Shown: in pieces, positions 8,474 through 16,936 of the stretch | How the letters are laid out: each line of letters starts with the position of its first letter | Numbering within the stretch: position 1 is the first letter of the stretch | From: Actinomycetes bacterium | GTDB taxonomy: Bacteria > Actinomycetota > Aquicultoria > UBA3085 > Oleimmundimicrobiaceae | Direction: 5' to 3' | DNA: 33,022 nt | NCBI GenBank assembly: GCA_030614255.1 | Contig: JAUWKI010000013.1 | Coordinates: 1 to 33,022, forward strand | Notes under the pieces: model-generated | What the model saw: the letters and a program-made list of their open reading frames with translations, nothing else | The model's database searches: none | What the model was told of the DNA's origin: nothing | Translations under genes and position numbers: made by a program

Positions 8474-9543
8474 AAGAAGCATTATTGGGACTATTTACAA
8501 AGGAAAAGGTAGTCGAAATATTGTCGCATCCTGAAAGCAATTCCCAGGAAGCCGTATTGCTATTGGGTATGATTATAATCATCGTCTTCATGCTCTTGAT
8601 TTTAATTGGGCTCTTTGTGGTCAAGCCCTCTAAAAAAGATAAAGAGACAAAAGTAGTTAAAAAGAAGTTCAGGAAAGAACGCTTTTTAATAGGTGTCGAG
8701 ATATTTATAGTAATTATTCTTTTGATTACTACGTCGACATTAATCTACACCTCTACGCCAACTTTCTGTAAATCCTGTCATGTAATGCAAAACGAGCACG
8801 AAAACTGGAAAGCATCCGCACATCAAAACGTGGGGTGTATAGCGTGCCATCACCAACCCGGTTTACTCGGTTTCGGTATCGGGAAAAACTCTCTTCTTCG
8901 AATGACCTTCAAATTCTTTGCTAAAACATACGAGAACCCCATCCTCACCGAGGTGGGAAACGACTCATGCAATAGATGTCACGAAGGCGTGAAAGACAAA
9001 TCCCTTATAAGCCATACAATAAAAGTAAGTCACAAGGAATTTTTAGAAAAGGGAGCAAAGTGCATCGATTGTCATAATACAGTGGCCCATGGAAAAACGA
9101 TTCTTCACCGAAAATATCCCCACATGGATTACTGCGTAACTTGCCATAACGATAAGGAGGCGACCAGCAAGTGCGAACTCTGTCACGTAGAAGACATCGG
9201 CAAAAGACCGAGAGAAGTCATGGATTACCCCAAAGTCCATTTGGAGCAGATTATCTCATGTGATGGATGCCACGATACAAAAACGTGTAATGAGTGCCAT
9301 GGAATCGAAATGCCTCACCCACCCGACTTTGCATCTCCATGGCAACATGCAAAATTGGCGGTTTTCGAAAGACAAAGGGTTTGTTCAAAATGCCACAGTC
9401 TTGACTTTTGTAATCAATGCCACTTATTCCCAGGTCACCAATATGAATTTAAATCAACTCATGGTAACGCGGGCTGGGATGACCATAACTGCCTGGGTTG
9501 CCACCGAACAGAGAATTTCTGCGCTTTATGCCATACTAGATAA
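8470..9543 (+). CDS. NapC/NirT-like 12-haem cytochrome with two membrane helices
   Basis: This 357-residue protein has two membrane segments (about 28-50 and 72-95) before a haem region with 12 CXXCH motifs. It is a clear paralogue of the preceding protein: TFCKSCHVMQNEHENWKASAH / CIACHHQPG, then CIDCHNTVAHGK, PHMDYCVTCHN and CNECHGIEMPHP occur in the same order. The extra N-terminal helix is the main difference. TTG 8470 overlaps the previous stop by TTGA. NapC/NirT-family members pass electrons from menaquinol to periplasmic or surface partners; with 24 haems in the pair, a long relay across the envelope is plausible. It ends directly at a last CALCH motif. Fusion or duplication of an ancestral 12-haem unit is likely. 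Confidence 0.86.
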   Translation: MKEALLGLFTKEKVVEILSHPESNSQEAVLLLGMIIIIVFMLLILIGLFVVKPSKKDKETKVVKKKFRKERFLIGVEIFIVIILLITTSTLIYTSTPTFCKSCHVMQNEHENWKASAHQNVGCIACHHQPGLLGFGIGKNSLLRMTFKFFAKTYENPILTEVGNDSCNRCHEGVKDKSLISHTIKVSHKEFLEKGAKCIDCHNTVAHGKTILHRKYPHMDYCVTCHNDKEATSKCELCHVEDIGKRPREVMDYPKVHLEQIISCDGCHDTKTCNECHGIEMPHPPDFASPWQHAKLAVFERQRVCSKCHSLDFCNQCHLFPGHQYEFKSTHGNAGWDDHNCLGCHRTENFCALCHTR

Positions 9544-9881
9544 TCCAGCTCCCAGCCGTCAGCCACCAGCTTCCAGGAAAACAAAAATGTGTGATTGGAA
9601 TGAGAGCTGGTAGCAAATAAGTAAATGAAAAATGGAGAATGAAAAAATAAAAAAGGTCTCCAAGCATAGTTTGCTTAATAAAAGATGTTGGCCTAATGAT
9701 AAACATTATTTTAAGGGCTTTCCATTTTAAATTTTTATATACCGTGCCTACCGGCAGGCAGGTAGTTTTTCTTTTTTCATTTTTAGTTTTTAATTCAATT
9801 GGCTGAGGTAAATAACAGAGAATAGTTGAAAGTTGAAAGGAAAGTCAAAAGTAAACCGTCTACAAACCTTACCAATCAATC
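9544..9881. repeat. Convergent intergenic region with REP-like palindrome
   Basis: It separates two genes that end toward each other. It contains CCAGCTC..GAGCTGG arms about 50 bases apart (9545-9610), word-like CAGCTCCCAGCCGTCAGCCACC sequence, and a REP-like ACCGTGCCTACCGGCAGGCAGG (9741-9765). No gene and no clear U-tract terminator was seen. Confidence 0.5.
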
Positions 9882-11900
9882 CTAACTCTCAGCACCAAGT
9901 CTCTTAATAGCTTGTAATGCATCATAAAAGTCATTATCTATAACGTAAGCGGCTTCGTAGGCCTCTATTGCTTTGTCTTTTTGGTCGAGCATTTCATAAC
10001 AAAGTCCCATTTTAAATTGGTAGATGGCCAAATTTGGTTCAATTTTTGCAGCTTCTCGATATTCCGGCAAAGCTTCTTCGTATTCGTTGAGCTCAAAGTA
10101 ACAGTCGCCTTTGGCTTCATGAGCCCCAGCATGATATGGCATAATTTTAATAACTTTTTCCAAATATTCCTTAGCTTTTTGATATCCGCTCTCGCTTCCC
10201 AGAGACGAATAGGCATTAGCTAAGTGAGTATGGACCTCGGGCTCAACATCATTAACTTCCAATGCCCTCACATATGCCTCGATTGCCTTGTTGAAATCAT
10301 CTTCATTCTTCGTCCTATCATAACGCTTCGACCAGTTGTCGCCGGCCATTAAATAATAGGTTTTTTCATAAGGAGCAAATCTTATGGCCTCTTGAAGAAA
10401 GTAATTTGCACCAAATTCATCCCTTTCAATCATGGATTTCATTACAGCTTTTCGATAATTCATATCAGCTAGAAACGGCCGTGTGGCCATTGATAGAGCC
10501 CATAAAGAAACTGACACGACTAGAAATCCGAGTAAAAATTTAAAAAGAGATGGGAGCTTAAACTGCAAGTTGCGCTCAGAGATGGGCTTCCAACCCATGA
10601 TAATGCCAGCGAGCAGCCACCAAAAAGGGGTAGTCGTTACGCTCGTCGGGTTAAGTTGCCAAAATGCCATATAACCTATCGCTGAAGCAAAAAGAGCCGC
10701 AAGCATTGGTTTCACATCAGACTCGTCTTTTTTCGCAATTACGCCGCCGCGCCAGATAAAGATTCCAAATATACCGAGCAATACAATAAGGGCAGGTAGG
10801 CCAAGAGTAGCCGCCGTATTTAATAAAATGTTGTGAGCATCCGCATCTACGGCTCTCTGTTCAAGCTGAATTTTCCCCAACGTCATATGCGTGTTCATCG
10901 CAATTCTATATGTTCCTGGCCCCCATCCAAAGATTGGGCGCTTCCCGGTTATGATTATGGCACTTTTCCAATTTTCAATACGTGTGGCCATCGTCCCTTG
11001 CCCTGTTAAAATAGTCGTAACCCTCTGTATGGCAGACTCTCCTCTGTAAGATAAAACAAAATTCCCGATAAGAAATAGTCCCATTAAAACAATTAAGAAT
11101 ATGATGATAAAGTTTCTTTTCTCTTTGAGATAATTCCTTCCTGAGATTAAGAAAAATACCAAAATGCCCACCAAAGCTGCTAGCCACCCCGCCAAACTTA
11201 AACTTATAGCCAACGCAATAAGCATTAGAAGTAAAATCCCGCCAAATAAAGAAAGATTACGAAGATTTTTGGACTCCAGATACTTAGCAAACACAATCGG
11301 TAAAGCGATGGCAAGGAAGGACCCTAGAAATACGGGATTTCCAAGGGTTGAGCTTATGCGACCGCCGAACGAGCCCAAAGCTCCTCCAGAAAACTTGCCG
11401 TACCCAAAGAACTCGACCACTCCAAGAAGAGATACCAGAAGGGCAGATAAAATGAAGGCGCCGCTTATAAACCTTATTCGTTTCGGTGTCCAGTTGGTGT
11501 TGACCGCCGCAAAGAATAGAACCAAGTAACTTGCAAAGATGGTGATTCCCTCTCCATAGTTATAACGCCCAAACATGCTCGTTGGAAGATGAACCGAGTT
11601 TAGTGCGGAAATGAGAAACAAAACCGCGAATAAAATTATGGGGATATCGAGATAAGTTCGCCTTAAAACACCTCTGCCCGCAATCAGTCTAACGAGAAAC
11701 AGGGCAACAAGAATAATGGCTGTCCAATTCAAAAGTAACAATTTAGTAAAGTAATAGCCGTTAACCAGCAAGTTGCTCCACGCGAGAGGACTAATAAAAA
11801 CAAACAATGCCATTAGGTAGAATTGGGCATCTTCTATCGAAAAAATCGCCTTATTCCGTTGCGCAAGCTTTACATCATCATTTACATTAACATCTTCCAA
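9882..11900 (-). CDS. O-antigen-ligase-like (Wzy_C) membrane protein with C-terminal TPRs
   Basis: This 672-residue protein has about ten membrane helices (roughly 25-470), with a Wzy_C-type segment ending in DADAHNILLNTAATLGLPALI (about 350-370), and a soluble C-terminus (about 490-672) with four or more TPR units. Wzy_C proteins join an undecaprenyl-linked glycan to an acceptor; relatives include WaaL ligases and PglL-type protein O-glycosyltransferases. TTG 11900 follows AGGAGA at a good distance, and no better start is evident. It lies between cytochrome genes, with no lipid A or LPS genes nearby, and has a paralogue at 23735..25813. A protein-directed transferase acting on exported cytochromes is an inference; surface polymer synthesis is the alternative. 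Confidence 0.8.
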   Translation of the reverse strand: MEDVNVNDDVKLAQRNKAIFSIEDAQFYLMALFVFISPLAWSNLLVNGYYFTKLLLLNWTAIILVALFLVRLIAGRGVLRRTYLDIPIILFAVLFLISALNSVHLPTSMFGRYNYGEGITIFASYLVLFFAAVNTNWTPKRIRFISGAFILSALLVSLLGVVEFFGYGKFSGGALGSFGGRISSTLGNPVFLGSFLAIALPIVFAKYLESKNLRNLSLFGGILLLMLIALAISLSLAGWLAALVGILVFFLISGRNYLKEKRNFIIIFLIVLMGLFLIGNFVLSYRGESAIQRVTTILTGQGTMATRIENWKSAIIITGKRPIFGWGPGTYRIAMNTHMTLGKIQLEQRAVDADAHNILLNTAATLGLPALIVLLGIFGIFIWRGGVIAKKDESDVKPMLAALFASAIGYMAFWQLNPTSVTTTPFWWLLAGIIMGWKPISERNLQFKLPSLFKFLLGFLVVSVSLWALSMATRPFLADMNYRKAVMKSMIERDEFGANYFLQEAIRFAPYEKTYYLMAGDNWSKRYDRTKNEDDFNKAIEAYVRALEVNDVEPEVHTHLANAYSSLGSESGYQKAKEYLEKVIKIMPYHAGAHEAKGDCYFELNEYEEALPEYREAAKIEPNLAIYQFKMGLCYEMLDQKDKAIEAYEAAYVIDNDFYDALQAIKRLGAES

Positions 11901-12031
11901 GATTAATCTCCTTTGATTATCCTTATCAAATTTGATGTTTATTATATCTCATCGCTCTGGAAAAGAAATGTAGTTATTTCTCACATCAAGACTTCAGCCG
12001 ATTCGCTCCATTGAATTTTCATCTTCTCGTC

Positions 12032-12099
12032 ATCACGAGGGCTTTAGCCCGTGGTGATCTCAAGATTGCTTCGGTCGTTACACTCCCTCGCAATGGGCA
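12032..12099. repeat. REP hairpin plus AGATTGCTTCGGTCG element
   Basis: ATCACGAGGGCT-TT-AGCCCGTGGTGAT (12032-12058) forms a long imperfect hairpin. It is followed by CAAGATTGCTTCGGTCG..CTCCCTCGCAATG, another member of the family at 6945 and 28330. Such paired elements are common dispersed repeats, and no gene is involved. Confidence 0.6.
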
Positions 12100-12192
12100 T
12101 AATAGTCAAGAATGTGGCCTAAGAACATAACATATTACCAGTTGGAGTCAGGATTTGTTAAGGTAATAGTTAAAACGTTTTAACTTTCGATA

Positions 12193-12360
12193 GGGTAAGG
12201 ATGGAGAAGATGGTAAAAAACGATGCCTGTATTACGGAGAACATCAAGTGTTGAAAGGATACTTCTCAAGGCTTAAAGGACATTACAGACAACATCGTGG
12301 ACTTTCGCCATCAAAACGTGAGAATTATTTTAATTGGTATTTTTATTTACGTCCGAGGTG
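12193..12360 (+). pseudogene. Probable C-terminal remnant of a DDE transposase
   Basis: The frame reads ..RCLYYGEHQVLKGYFSRLKGH, then YRQHRGLSPSKRENYFNWYFYLRP and stops. The basic, aromatic LKGHYRQHRG / ENYFNWYFYLR pattern resembles the last part of integrase-core transposases, where a helix after the catalytic Glu is followed by a conserved N-W-Y-F-like tail. A stop sits immediately upstream and no start or catalytic triad remains, so it is a fragment. The family is not identified and the assignment rests on motif feel alone. Confidence 0.35.
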
Positions 12361-12399
12361 ATGAAAGAGGCCACATTTTTGGTCATTAAGCCCGCAATG

Positions 12400-12764
12400 A
12401 CGAACCTACAAACCATATCATTTAAATACAGACTCCAGCTACCAGACACCAGTCTCCGGGAAAAACAAAAAACTTTTATTAATTTTGGTTTTCAAAACCC
12501 AGGTGGATTGCTCGTAGGCGACCCTCCACCTGCCCGCGCCAATGCCTAACGGCATAATAGACGTAGGCAGGCGGGGAGGCGGGTAAACATATGAGAGCGC
12601 TAACGAGCAATCGACGAGGCGGGGTTTCGACCGAAGCTGTTTGAGCCCCGATTTATCGGGGGGGGTTCTACCGTGCCTACCGTGCCTACCGTGCCTACCG
12701 GCAGGCAGGCCGGCAGGCAGGCAATCCGGAGTTGTTGCCCGCCCACAAAAAAATTTTAGAGTAC
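12400..12764 (-). repeat. Copy B of the dispersed repeat with expanded REP core
   Basis: This matches 7030-7235 block by block on the minus strand (TTTAAATGATATGG, TTTTTTGTTTTTCccGGAG, GAGGGTCGC, GCTAACGAGCAA, CACAAAAAAATTTTAG). It is longer because the central REP palindrome is expanded to three tandem CCGTGCCTA units followed by GGCAGGCAGGCCGGCAGGCAGG (12669-12722). A CCCCGATTTATCGGGG hairpin lies at 12645-12660. The track ORFs through here are translations of the repeat. Confidence 0.5.
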
Positions 12765-12798
12765 TAAAAAAAGTGCCCCCGAAACGGGGCACTTTTTT
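12765..12798. terminator. Bidirectional rho-independent terminator
   Basis: AAAAAAGTGCCCC-CGAAAC-GGGGCACTTTTTT is a perfect stem with A and U tracts on both sides. It lies 38 bases past the stop of the 6-haem cytochrome gene on the minus strand. Confidence 0.9.
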
Positions 12799-12835
12799 GA
12801 TGGACTGTTTTCCAGGTACTTACTGGTCTGACGAT

Positions 12836-13867
12836 TTAGTAGGTCAAGCCAACACCATCGCTACCAGACTTGTGACAATCCAAACAGACACTATCAAGAC
12901 CAGTGCCGGTATAAGTATCTTTCAAGAAGTATTTGCCAGGAGTCAAGTGTGGGAATGACTCATTCCAAGCATCAGCGGTAACTGGGCCTCCATCAGTGCT
13001 ATAAGTTGTCACATACGTATCAAATGTGCCACCGCTAGTGTAATCAGTTGGAACAGCTCCACCGCTTAGACCACCTCTGTGACATCTGCGGCAGTTTCGA
13101 GAACTTTCCCAAGCGGTCTGCACTGTAATCTGAGATACGCCAGAATACATTGTCGTCGTCGTATCTGTCATCACGTGAGTTCCTTGACCCGTCGTGGTGT
13201 AGAAGTTTAGATTATGACAATCGGCACAGAACTGATTCTGGGTCTCAGTGTTGTTTTGGTAAGCCCTGGGGTAACTCGTCGGATCCGCTATAAAAGTTGC
13301 AATAGCCACCGTGCTACCATCTTTAAGCTGCACGTTACCATCACCATTTCCATCAAGTTTTACGATACAGTTGTTATAACAGTTTGCTCCGTGGACGCTG
13401 TGACAGTGACTGCAGGTAAATCCACCGGTGGTGTAAGTTGTAATAGTCGAGTCAGGGATGGGAATATTTCCAGCCGACCAAAGGGTATGTCTCCTGTCGC
13501 CTAGATCAGCCGCCGCGTCATAACTTCCAGGTGTTTCATCATAGTTAGCACTGCTACCTCCGTAGACAGCAAGCTGAGTGAGCGGAGCGCCGGCGACATG
13601 ACACGCCTCGCATGCGGAAAGAGCATTAGTTGCCCCCGAACGTAGCAAAACATAGGTTCCAGTTGCTTGGTGAATCGCGTGACAGACTTTACATTTATCC
13701 GTGCTGGCAGCGTATCCACCGTGCGGGTCTGTAACTTCACCGCTTATATAATACGTATTACCACCAATGGTAGTGGTTCCGCTTGTGTCATAGCCATAAC
13801 CAAAAGCAAAAGTGGTCATACTCAAGACGAACACAGCAGCTAAAACCAGAATAATTGCTCTCTTCAT
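12836..13867 (-). CDS. Secreted 6-haem cytochrome
   Basis: This 343-residue protein has a clean signal peptide (MKRAIILVLAAVFVLSMTTFAFG) and no membrane anchor. Six CXXCH motifs (CKVCH, CEACH, CSHCH, CADCH, CRRCH, CLDCH) are widely spaced in a Gly/Thr/Ser-rich, low-charge chain. Long non-haem loops and six haems are reminiscent of the extracellular filament cytochrome OmcS (six haems, about 400 residues), but I cannot show homology by eye. The gene has the best expression signals in the window: GAGGAGGTGAAAGAAG-ATG ribosome site, TTGACA-16-TAAAAT promoter and a strong terminator, so it stands alone as an abundant transcript. The upstream neighbour is an NHL-propeller gene. Candidate roles are an extracellular electron carrier or filament subunit, the latter speculative. 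Confidence 0.88.
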   Translation of the reverse strand: MKRAIILVLAAVFVLSMTTFAFGYGYDTSGTTTIGGNTYYISGEVTDPHGGYAASTDKCKVCHAIHQATGTYVLLRSGATNALSACEACHVAGAPLTQLAVYGGSSANYDETPGSYDAAADLGDRRHTLWSAGNIPIPDSTITTYTTGGFTCSHCHSVHGANCYNNCIVKLDGNGDGNVQLKDGSTVAIATFIADPTSYPRAYQNNTETQNQFCADCHNLNFYTTTGQGTHVMTDTTTTMYSGVSQITVQTAWESSRNCRRCHRGGLSGGAVPTDYTSGGTFDTYVTTYSTDGGPVTADAWNESFPHLTPGKYFLKDTYTGTGLDSVCLDCHKSGSDGVGLTY

Positions 13868-14051
13868 CTTCTTTCACCTCCTCGCTGGACTTAGATATAA
13901 TTATTTAAATCTAAAATTTTTATTAAAATTATAAGCCAAACTAACCTAAAGTTATATTACCATACCTGGCTCTATATTCAAAATTTACTTAAATAAACAC
14001 CAAGCCCCTTTTGTTCTACTAGACCCAGCGCTTTCTACTCTATTTATCGTC

Positions 14052-14079
14052 ATTTTAGAAAAAAACTTGAGTTTGTCAA
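14052..14079 (-). promoter_or_regulatory. sigma-A-like promoter of the 6-haem cytochrome gene
   Basis: On the minus strand TTGACA (14079-14074), a 16-base spacer and TAAAAT (14057-14052) lie about 185 bases before the ATG, giving a leader of roughly 175 bases. CGCTGG near the leader start can pair with CCAGCG immediately before the AGGAGG site, a possible but short long-range stem. Confidence 0.6.
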
Positions 14080-14132
14080 CAATTTATGTAACTTTTAGCT
14101 CAAATCACTCATTTGTGTAGCTTTTGCCTAAA

Positions 14133-15101
14133 TCACTCTTCTTTAACAGTAATCCTGACCACTTGCGCGCGATTATTGTACTTATCAGCTATGGCAAAAA
14201 CGTCATTTCCCATATAAGCTATACCTGTTGACCAGTTAAGTTGCCCATCTAATTTGCCGCGTTCGCCGACTTTTTCAATTTCTTTGCCTTTTGAATTAAA
14301 TATTCTGATTGAATCATCAAAAGAATCCACAAGATACAAATAGTTGTCTTCATCAATCGCTAACCCCATGGGAAGCTGAAATCGCCTATTTCTTTCATAC
14401 ATGCTTTTTAGAGGAGAACCCACAACCCATAGGACCTCGCCATCCTTATCCAAGGCCTGTAAGCGCATATTGTTGCCATCAGATATATAAACATTTCCTT
14501 CATCATCCACAGCTATCCCGTTGGGGAAATCGAAATTTCCCTCTTCTTTGCCTCTCTGTCCCCACCTTTGAATGAGATTTCCATCCAAATCAAATATGGT
14601 AACATGTCCATAGGTTGTAACATAGAGTTTCCCATCAGCAATATAGGGAATGAGCGGCATCATTTCCTTAATCTCTTTTATAAGTTTGCCGCGCGCGTCA
14701 AAAATCATAATTTTGCTCAGAATCCGATCGCATACGTATATATGCCCGTCATCACTTACGGCAATTCCCAACGGACCCTGCATTTCACCCTTTTTTTCGC
14801 CCTTCTTGCCAAACTTGAGAAGAAATTCTCCATTTTCATCAAAGACCAATACTCGACCATGGCCAGAGTCCGTTACGTATATATTTTTATCTTTATCAAC
14901 CGTTATTCCGTGGGGCTTTAAGAGCTGATCTTCAGGTTTCGGCCCGTAACCATATATGGAAAAGAGGTGGGTAAGCCCTCCGACCTTAACCGGCCCCCTG
15001 GCTTCAGGCGGCTGTGACAATACCCAAAAAAGATAGACCAACCCTATAAGTAATATAATCAAAATAACTAAAACTATCTTTAAAAAGGTTTTTCTTCTCA
15101 C
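14133..15101 (-). CDS. Membrane-anchored NHL-repeat beta-propeller protein (second copy)
   Basis: This 322-residue protein has a membrane helix at about 7-29 and about six NHL blades, each with a repeated HGITVDKDKNIYVTDSGHGRV-like core. It is similar in length and layout to 5721..6692, so the two are paralogues with divergent propeller faces. The GTG start at 15101 follows GGAGG with a long 10-base spacer. It precedes the 6-haem cytochrome by 265 bases and may be independently transcribed. Repetition of membrane NHL proteins ahead of different secreted cytochromes argues for partner-specific binding or assembly. Peptidyl-alpha-hydroxyglycine lyase-like catalysis has been found in some NHL proteins, but no catalytic residues were recognised here. 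Confidence 0.84.
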   Translation of the reverse strand: MRRKTFLKIVLVILIILLIGLVYLFWVLSQPPEARGPVKVGGLTHLFSIYGYGPKPEDQLLKPHGITVDKDKNIYVTDSGHGRVLVFDENGEFLLKFGKKGEKKGEMQGPLGIAVSDDGHIYVCDRILSKIMIFDARGKLIKEIKEMMPLIPYIADGKLYVTTYGHVTIFDLDGNLIQRWGQRGKEEGNFDFPNGIAVDDEGNVYISDGNNMRLQALDKDGEVLWVVGSPLKSMYERNRRFQLPMGLAIDEDNYLYLVDSFDDSIRIFNSKGKEIEKVGERGKLDGQLNWSTGIAYMGNDVFAIADKYNNRAQVVRITVKEE

Positions 15102-15653
15102 TCGTCCACTACCTCCAGAAAATTAACTTTATAAATATAGCACGACCAAAAGTGAGTTTGCAATGAATATCACTTTCAGCCACCTAGCTGATGGCTCGTT
15201 CGCTCCCACTCACTCGATAGCTGATAGCCCGTTCCTCCATCAACAATGGAGTCACTCAATGGCTGATAGTTCAAACTATAAGCTATACAATTATTTCACC
15301 CTCCCCCACCAGAGGCGGACAAGCCTAACCCCTCCCATCAAGGGAGGGGAGCGTAAGGAGGATTCTGCCATCTGCTATTTGCCCCGCCAGCGACGGGCAA
15401 GCATCAACCATCTGCCCATCAGTCGGTAGTCTTTTAGTCGAGAGTTGGGAGTTTGTTGGTTTTTTCCTTTACCCTCTCAACTTTCTATCAGCCATAAGCC
15501 ATTTGCTATCTGCTATCTGCCATCTGCTATTTGCTCCGCCAGCGACGGACAAGCATCAGCCATCTTCACTTTTAACTTTTCAATTTTCAATTTATCTTTC
15601 TCCATTACCCTCTACTTTTAAGTTTTACTAGAGGCTGGAGGCTGACGACTATC
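15102..15653. repeat. Repeat-rich intergenic region
   Basis: It contains a degenerate ~120-base unit (15177-15295, beginning CACCTAGCTGATGGCTCG) that recurs at about 17682-17805, CGCCAGCGACGGRCAAGC palindromic pieces (15391, 15537), and CATCTGCTATTTGC word-like runs. No credible gene was found. Confidence 0.6.
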
Positions 15654-16910
15654 TTATGGCAACTCCTCCACTTGATGGCAGAGCAAACAAAAACCGTCTT
15701 TCTCTCCTGTCACCATTGCCGGATATGGTGTGTCATGTGGGTCGTGACATGAGCTTGAACAGGTTAAAGTCCCACCCGTAAGCTCATCTATATATGGCTC
15801 ACCATAGGGATGGTCAATCCTGTGTTTTGGCTCCAAAACGTGGCATGTCTTACACAAAGCCACCGCCTCCTTAACAAGTAATGGGGAGTAATCTGAGCCA
15901 TGGACAAAGTGACAATTTAAACATGAACCTTCAGGAGCAACCCATTGTAAATAATCGTGGGCACATCCAGAATAATATTCGTTTATGTGCTCATGACATA
16001 AGAAACAGAGAACATTGCCTTTTTCGGGTAGCAACTTATCGTAGGGTGCGCCATGAGGGTCATGACAGTTTACACAGTAAAATTTCTCCGTCATGGGATG
16101 TGTTGACGCCTTTTCGAATAAAACTTCAATATCTTCATGGCACAAGAAACAAAAATCAAGTTTTTCTGCCCAAAGTTGCACGGGGTAATCGGTTGCATGG
16201 TATCCGTGGCAGTCGGTACATCTATCATTCTCAATAGGAGGATGAACAGAAGGGTTCTGTATCTTCTTTCCAACATCGGGATGGCAGACCACACAAAGGA
16301 TCCTCTGGTTTTTGATGAGACCTTTATCATAATCTGAGCCATGTGCCACATGGCAGCTCAAGCAAAGCCCTGCCTCAAAAGGTTGATGGAGATCTTTCAT
16401 AGCCAGCTCTTCCGCAAACCGGTGGCAGTAAAAACAGAGGTTCTCGGGCTTGTCTTTCAATAAGGCATAATCAGAAGAGACATGAGGTAAATGACAATCG
16501 AGACAAAAACCTTTTCCTACCGGGTCATGTACAAAATGTCGAGTGATGTCTTTCCCGATACCCGGATGGCAAGAGAGACAGAGCGTCTTTATGGGAGCTA
16601 TTAGCTCCGACTTTTCTCCTTTTTCATGAGGAGTATGACAACTGGTGCAGTGGACTTTATCGTATGGATGATGCGAAAAAGCGCCGCTTTCCTTCTTGTG
16701 GCACAAAAGACATTGATAAGACGGAACAATTTGGCGAAGCCTGGGCTCATATTTTTGTAAATATGGGAGTATAAAAACTAAAGAACCGAGAAGGGCGGTT
16801 ACAAGAAGTGGAATAAGCCAAACTCTGGAATGAACAAGCCATCCCCGGAATCCAGATTTTTGCCCTTTGCCCCCTAATTGTTCATCTTTCTCTCTTCTTT
16901 GACCTTTCAA
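15654..16910 (-). CDS. Membrane-anchored 15-haem doubled-CXXCH cytochrome
   Basis: This 418-residue protein has a hydrophilic N-terminus, one membrane helix (about 29-52), then 14 CXXCH motifs and one CX3CH (TCSSSCHDPH). The motifs alternate as CLxCHxxH(G) pairs roughly 20-25 residues apart, the pattern of doubled-CXXCH (PF09699-type) proteins, with C(L/F)xCH-xxHG-SDY repeats. The TTG start at 16910 is preceded by AGGAG at 10 bases, and no nearer standard start exists. The TPR protein gene ends 26 bases upstream, so the two form an operon. The protein probably relays electrons along the outside of the membrane. The CX3CH site may need a tolerant haem lyase or may be unliganded. Confidence 0.88.
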   Translation of the reverse strand: MKGQRREKDEQLGGKGQKSGFRGWLVHSRVWLIPLLVTALLGSLVFILPYLQKYEPRLRQIVPSYQCLLCHKKESGAFSHHPYDKVHCTSCHTPHEKGEKSELIAPIKTLCLSCHPGIGKDITRHFVHDPVGKGFCLDCHLPHVSSDYALLKDKPENLCFYCHRFAEELAMKDLHQPFEAGLCLSCHVAHGSDYDKGLIKNQRILCVVCHPDVGKKIQNPSVHPPIENDRCTDCHGYHATDYPVQLWAEKLDFCFLCHEDIEVLFEKASTHPMTEKFYCVNCHDPHGAPYDKLLPEKGNVLCFLCHEHINEYYSGCAHDYLQWVAPEGSCLNCHFVHGSDYSPLLVKEAVALCKTCHVLEPKHRIDHPYGEPYIDELTGGTLTCSSSCHDPHDTPYPAMVTGEKDGFCLLCHQVEELP

Positions 16911-16936
16911 GAGTTACTTTCTCCTAAATAATCGAA

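Noticed and set aside
8148-8624. 158-residue minus-strand ORF over the junction of the 12-haem genes
   Set aside because: Antisense shadow; both sense genes have 12 conserved haem sites.
12439-12958. Overlapping ORFs 12439..12792 (-) and 12641..12958 (+)
   Set aside because: Both read through REP palindromes (GRHGRHGR / PCLPCLPCLP) and the terminator, so they are not genes.
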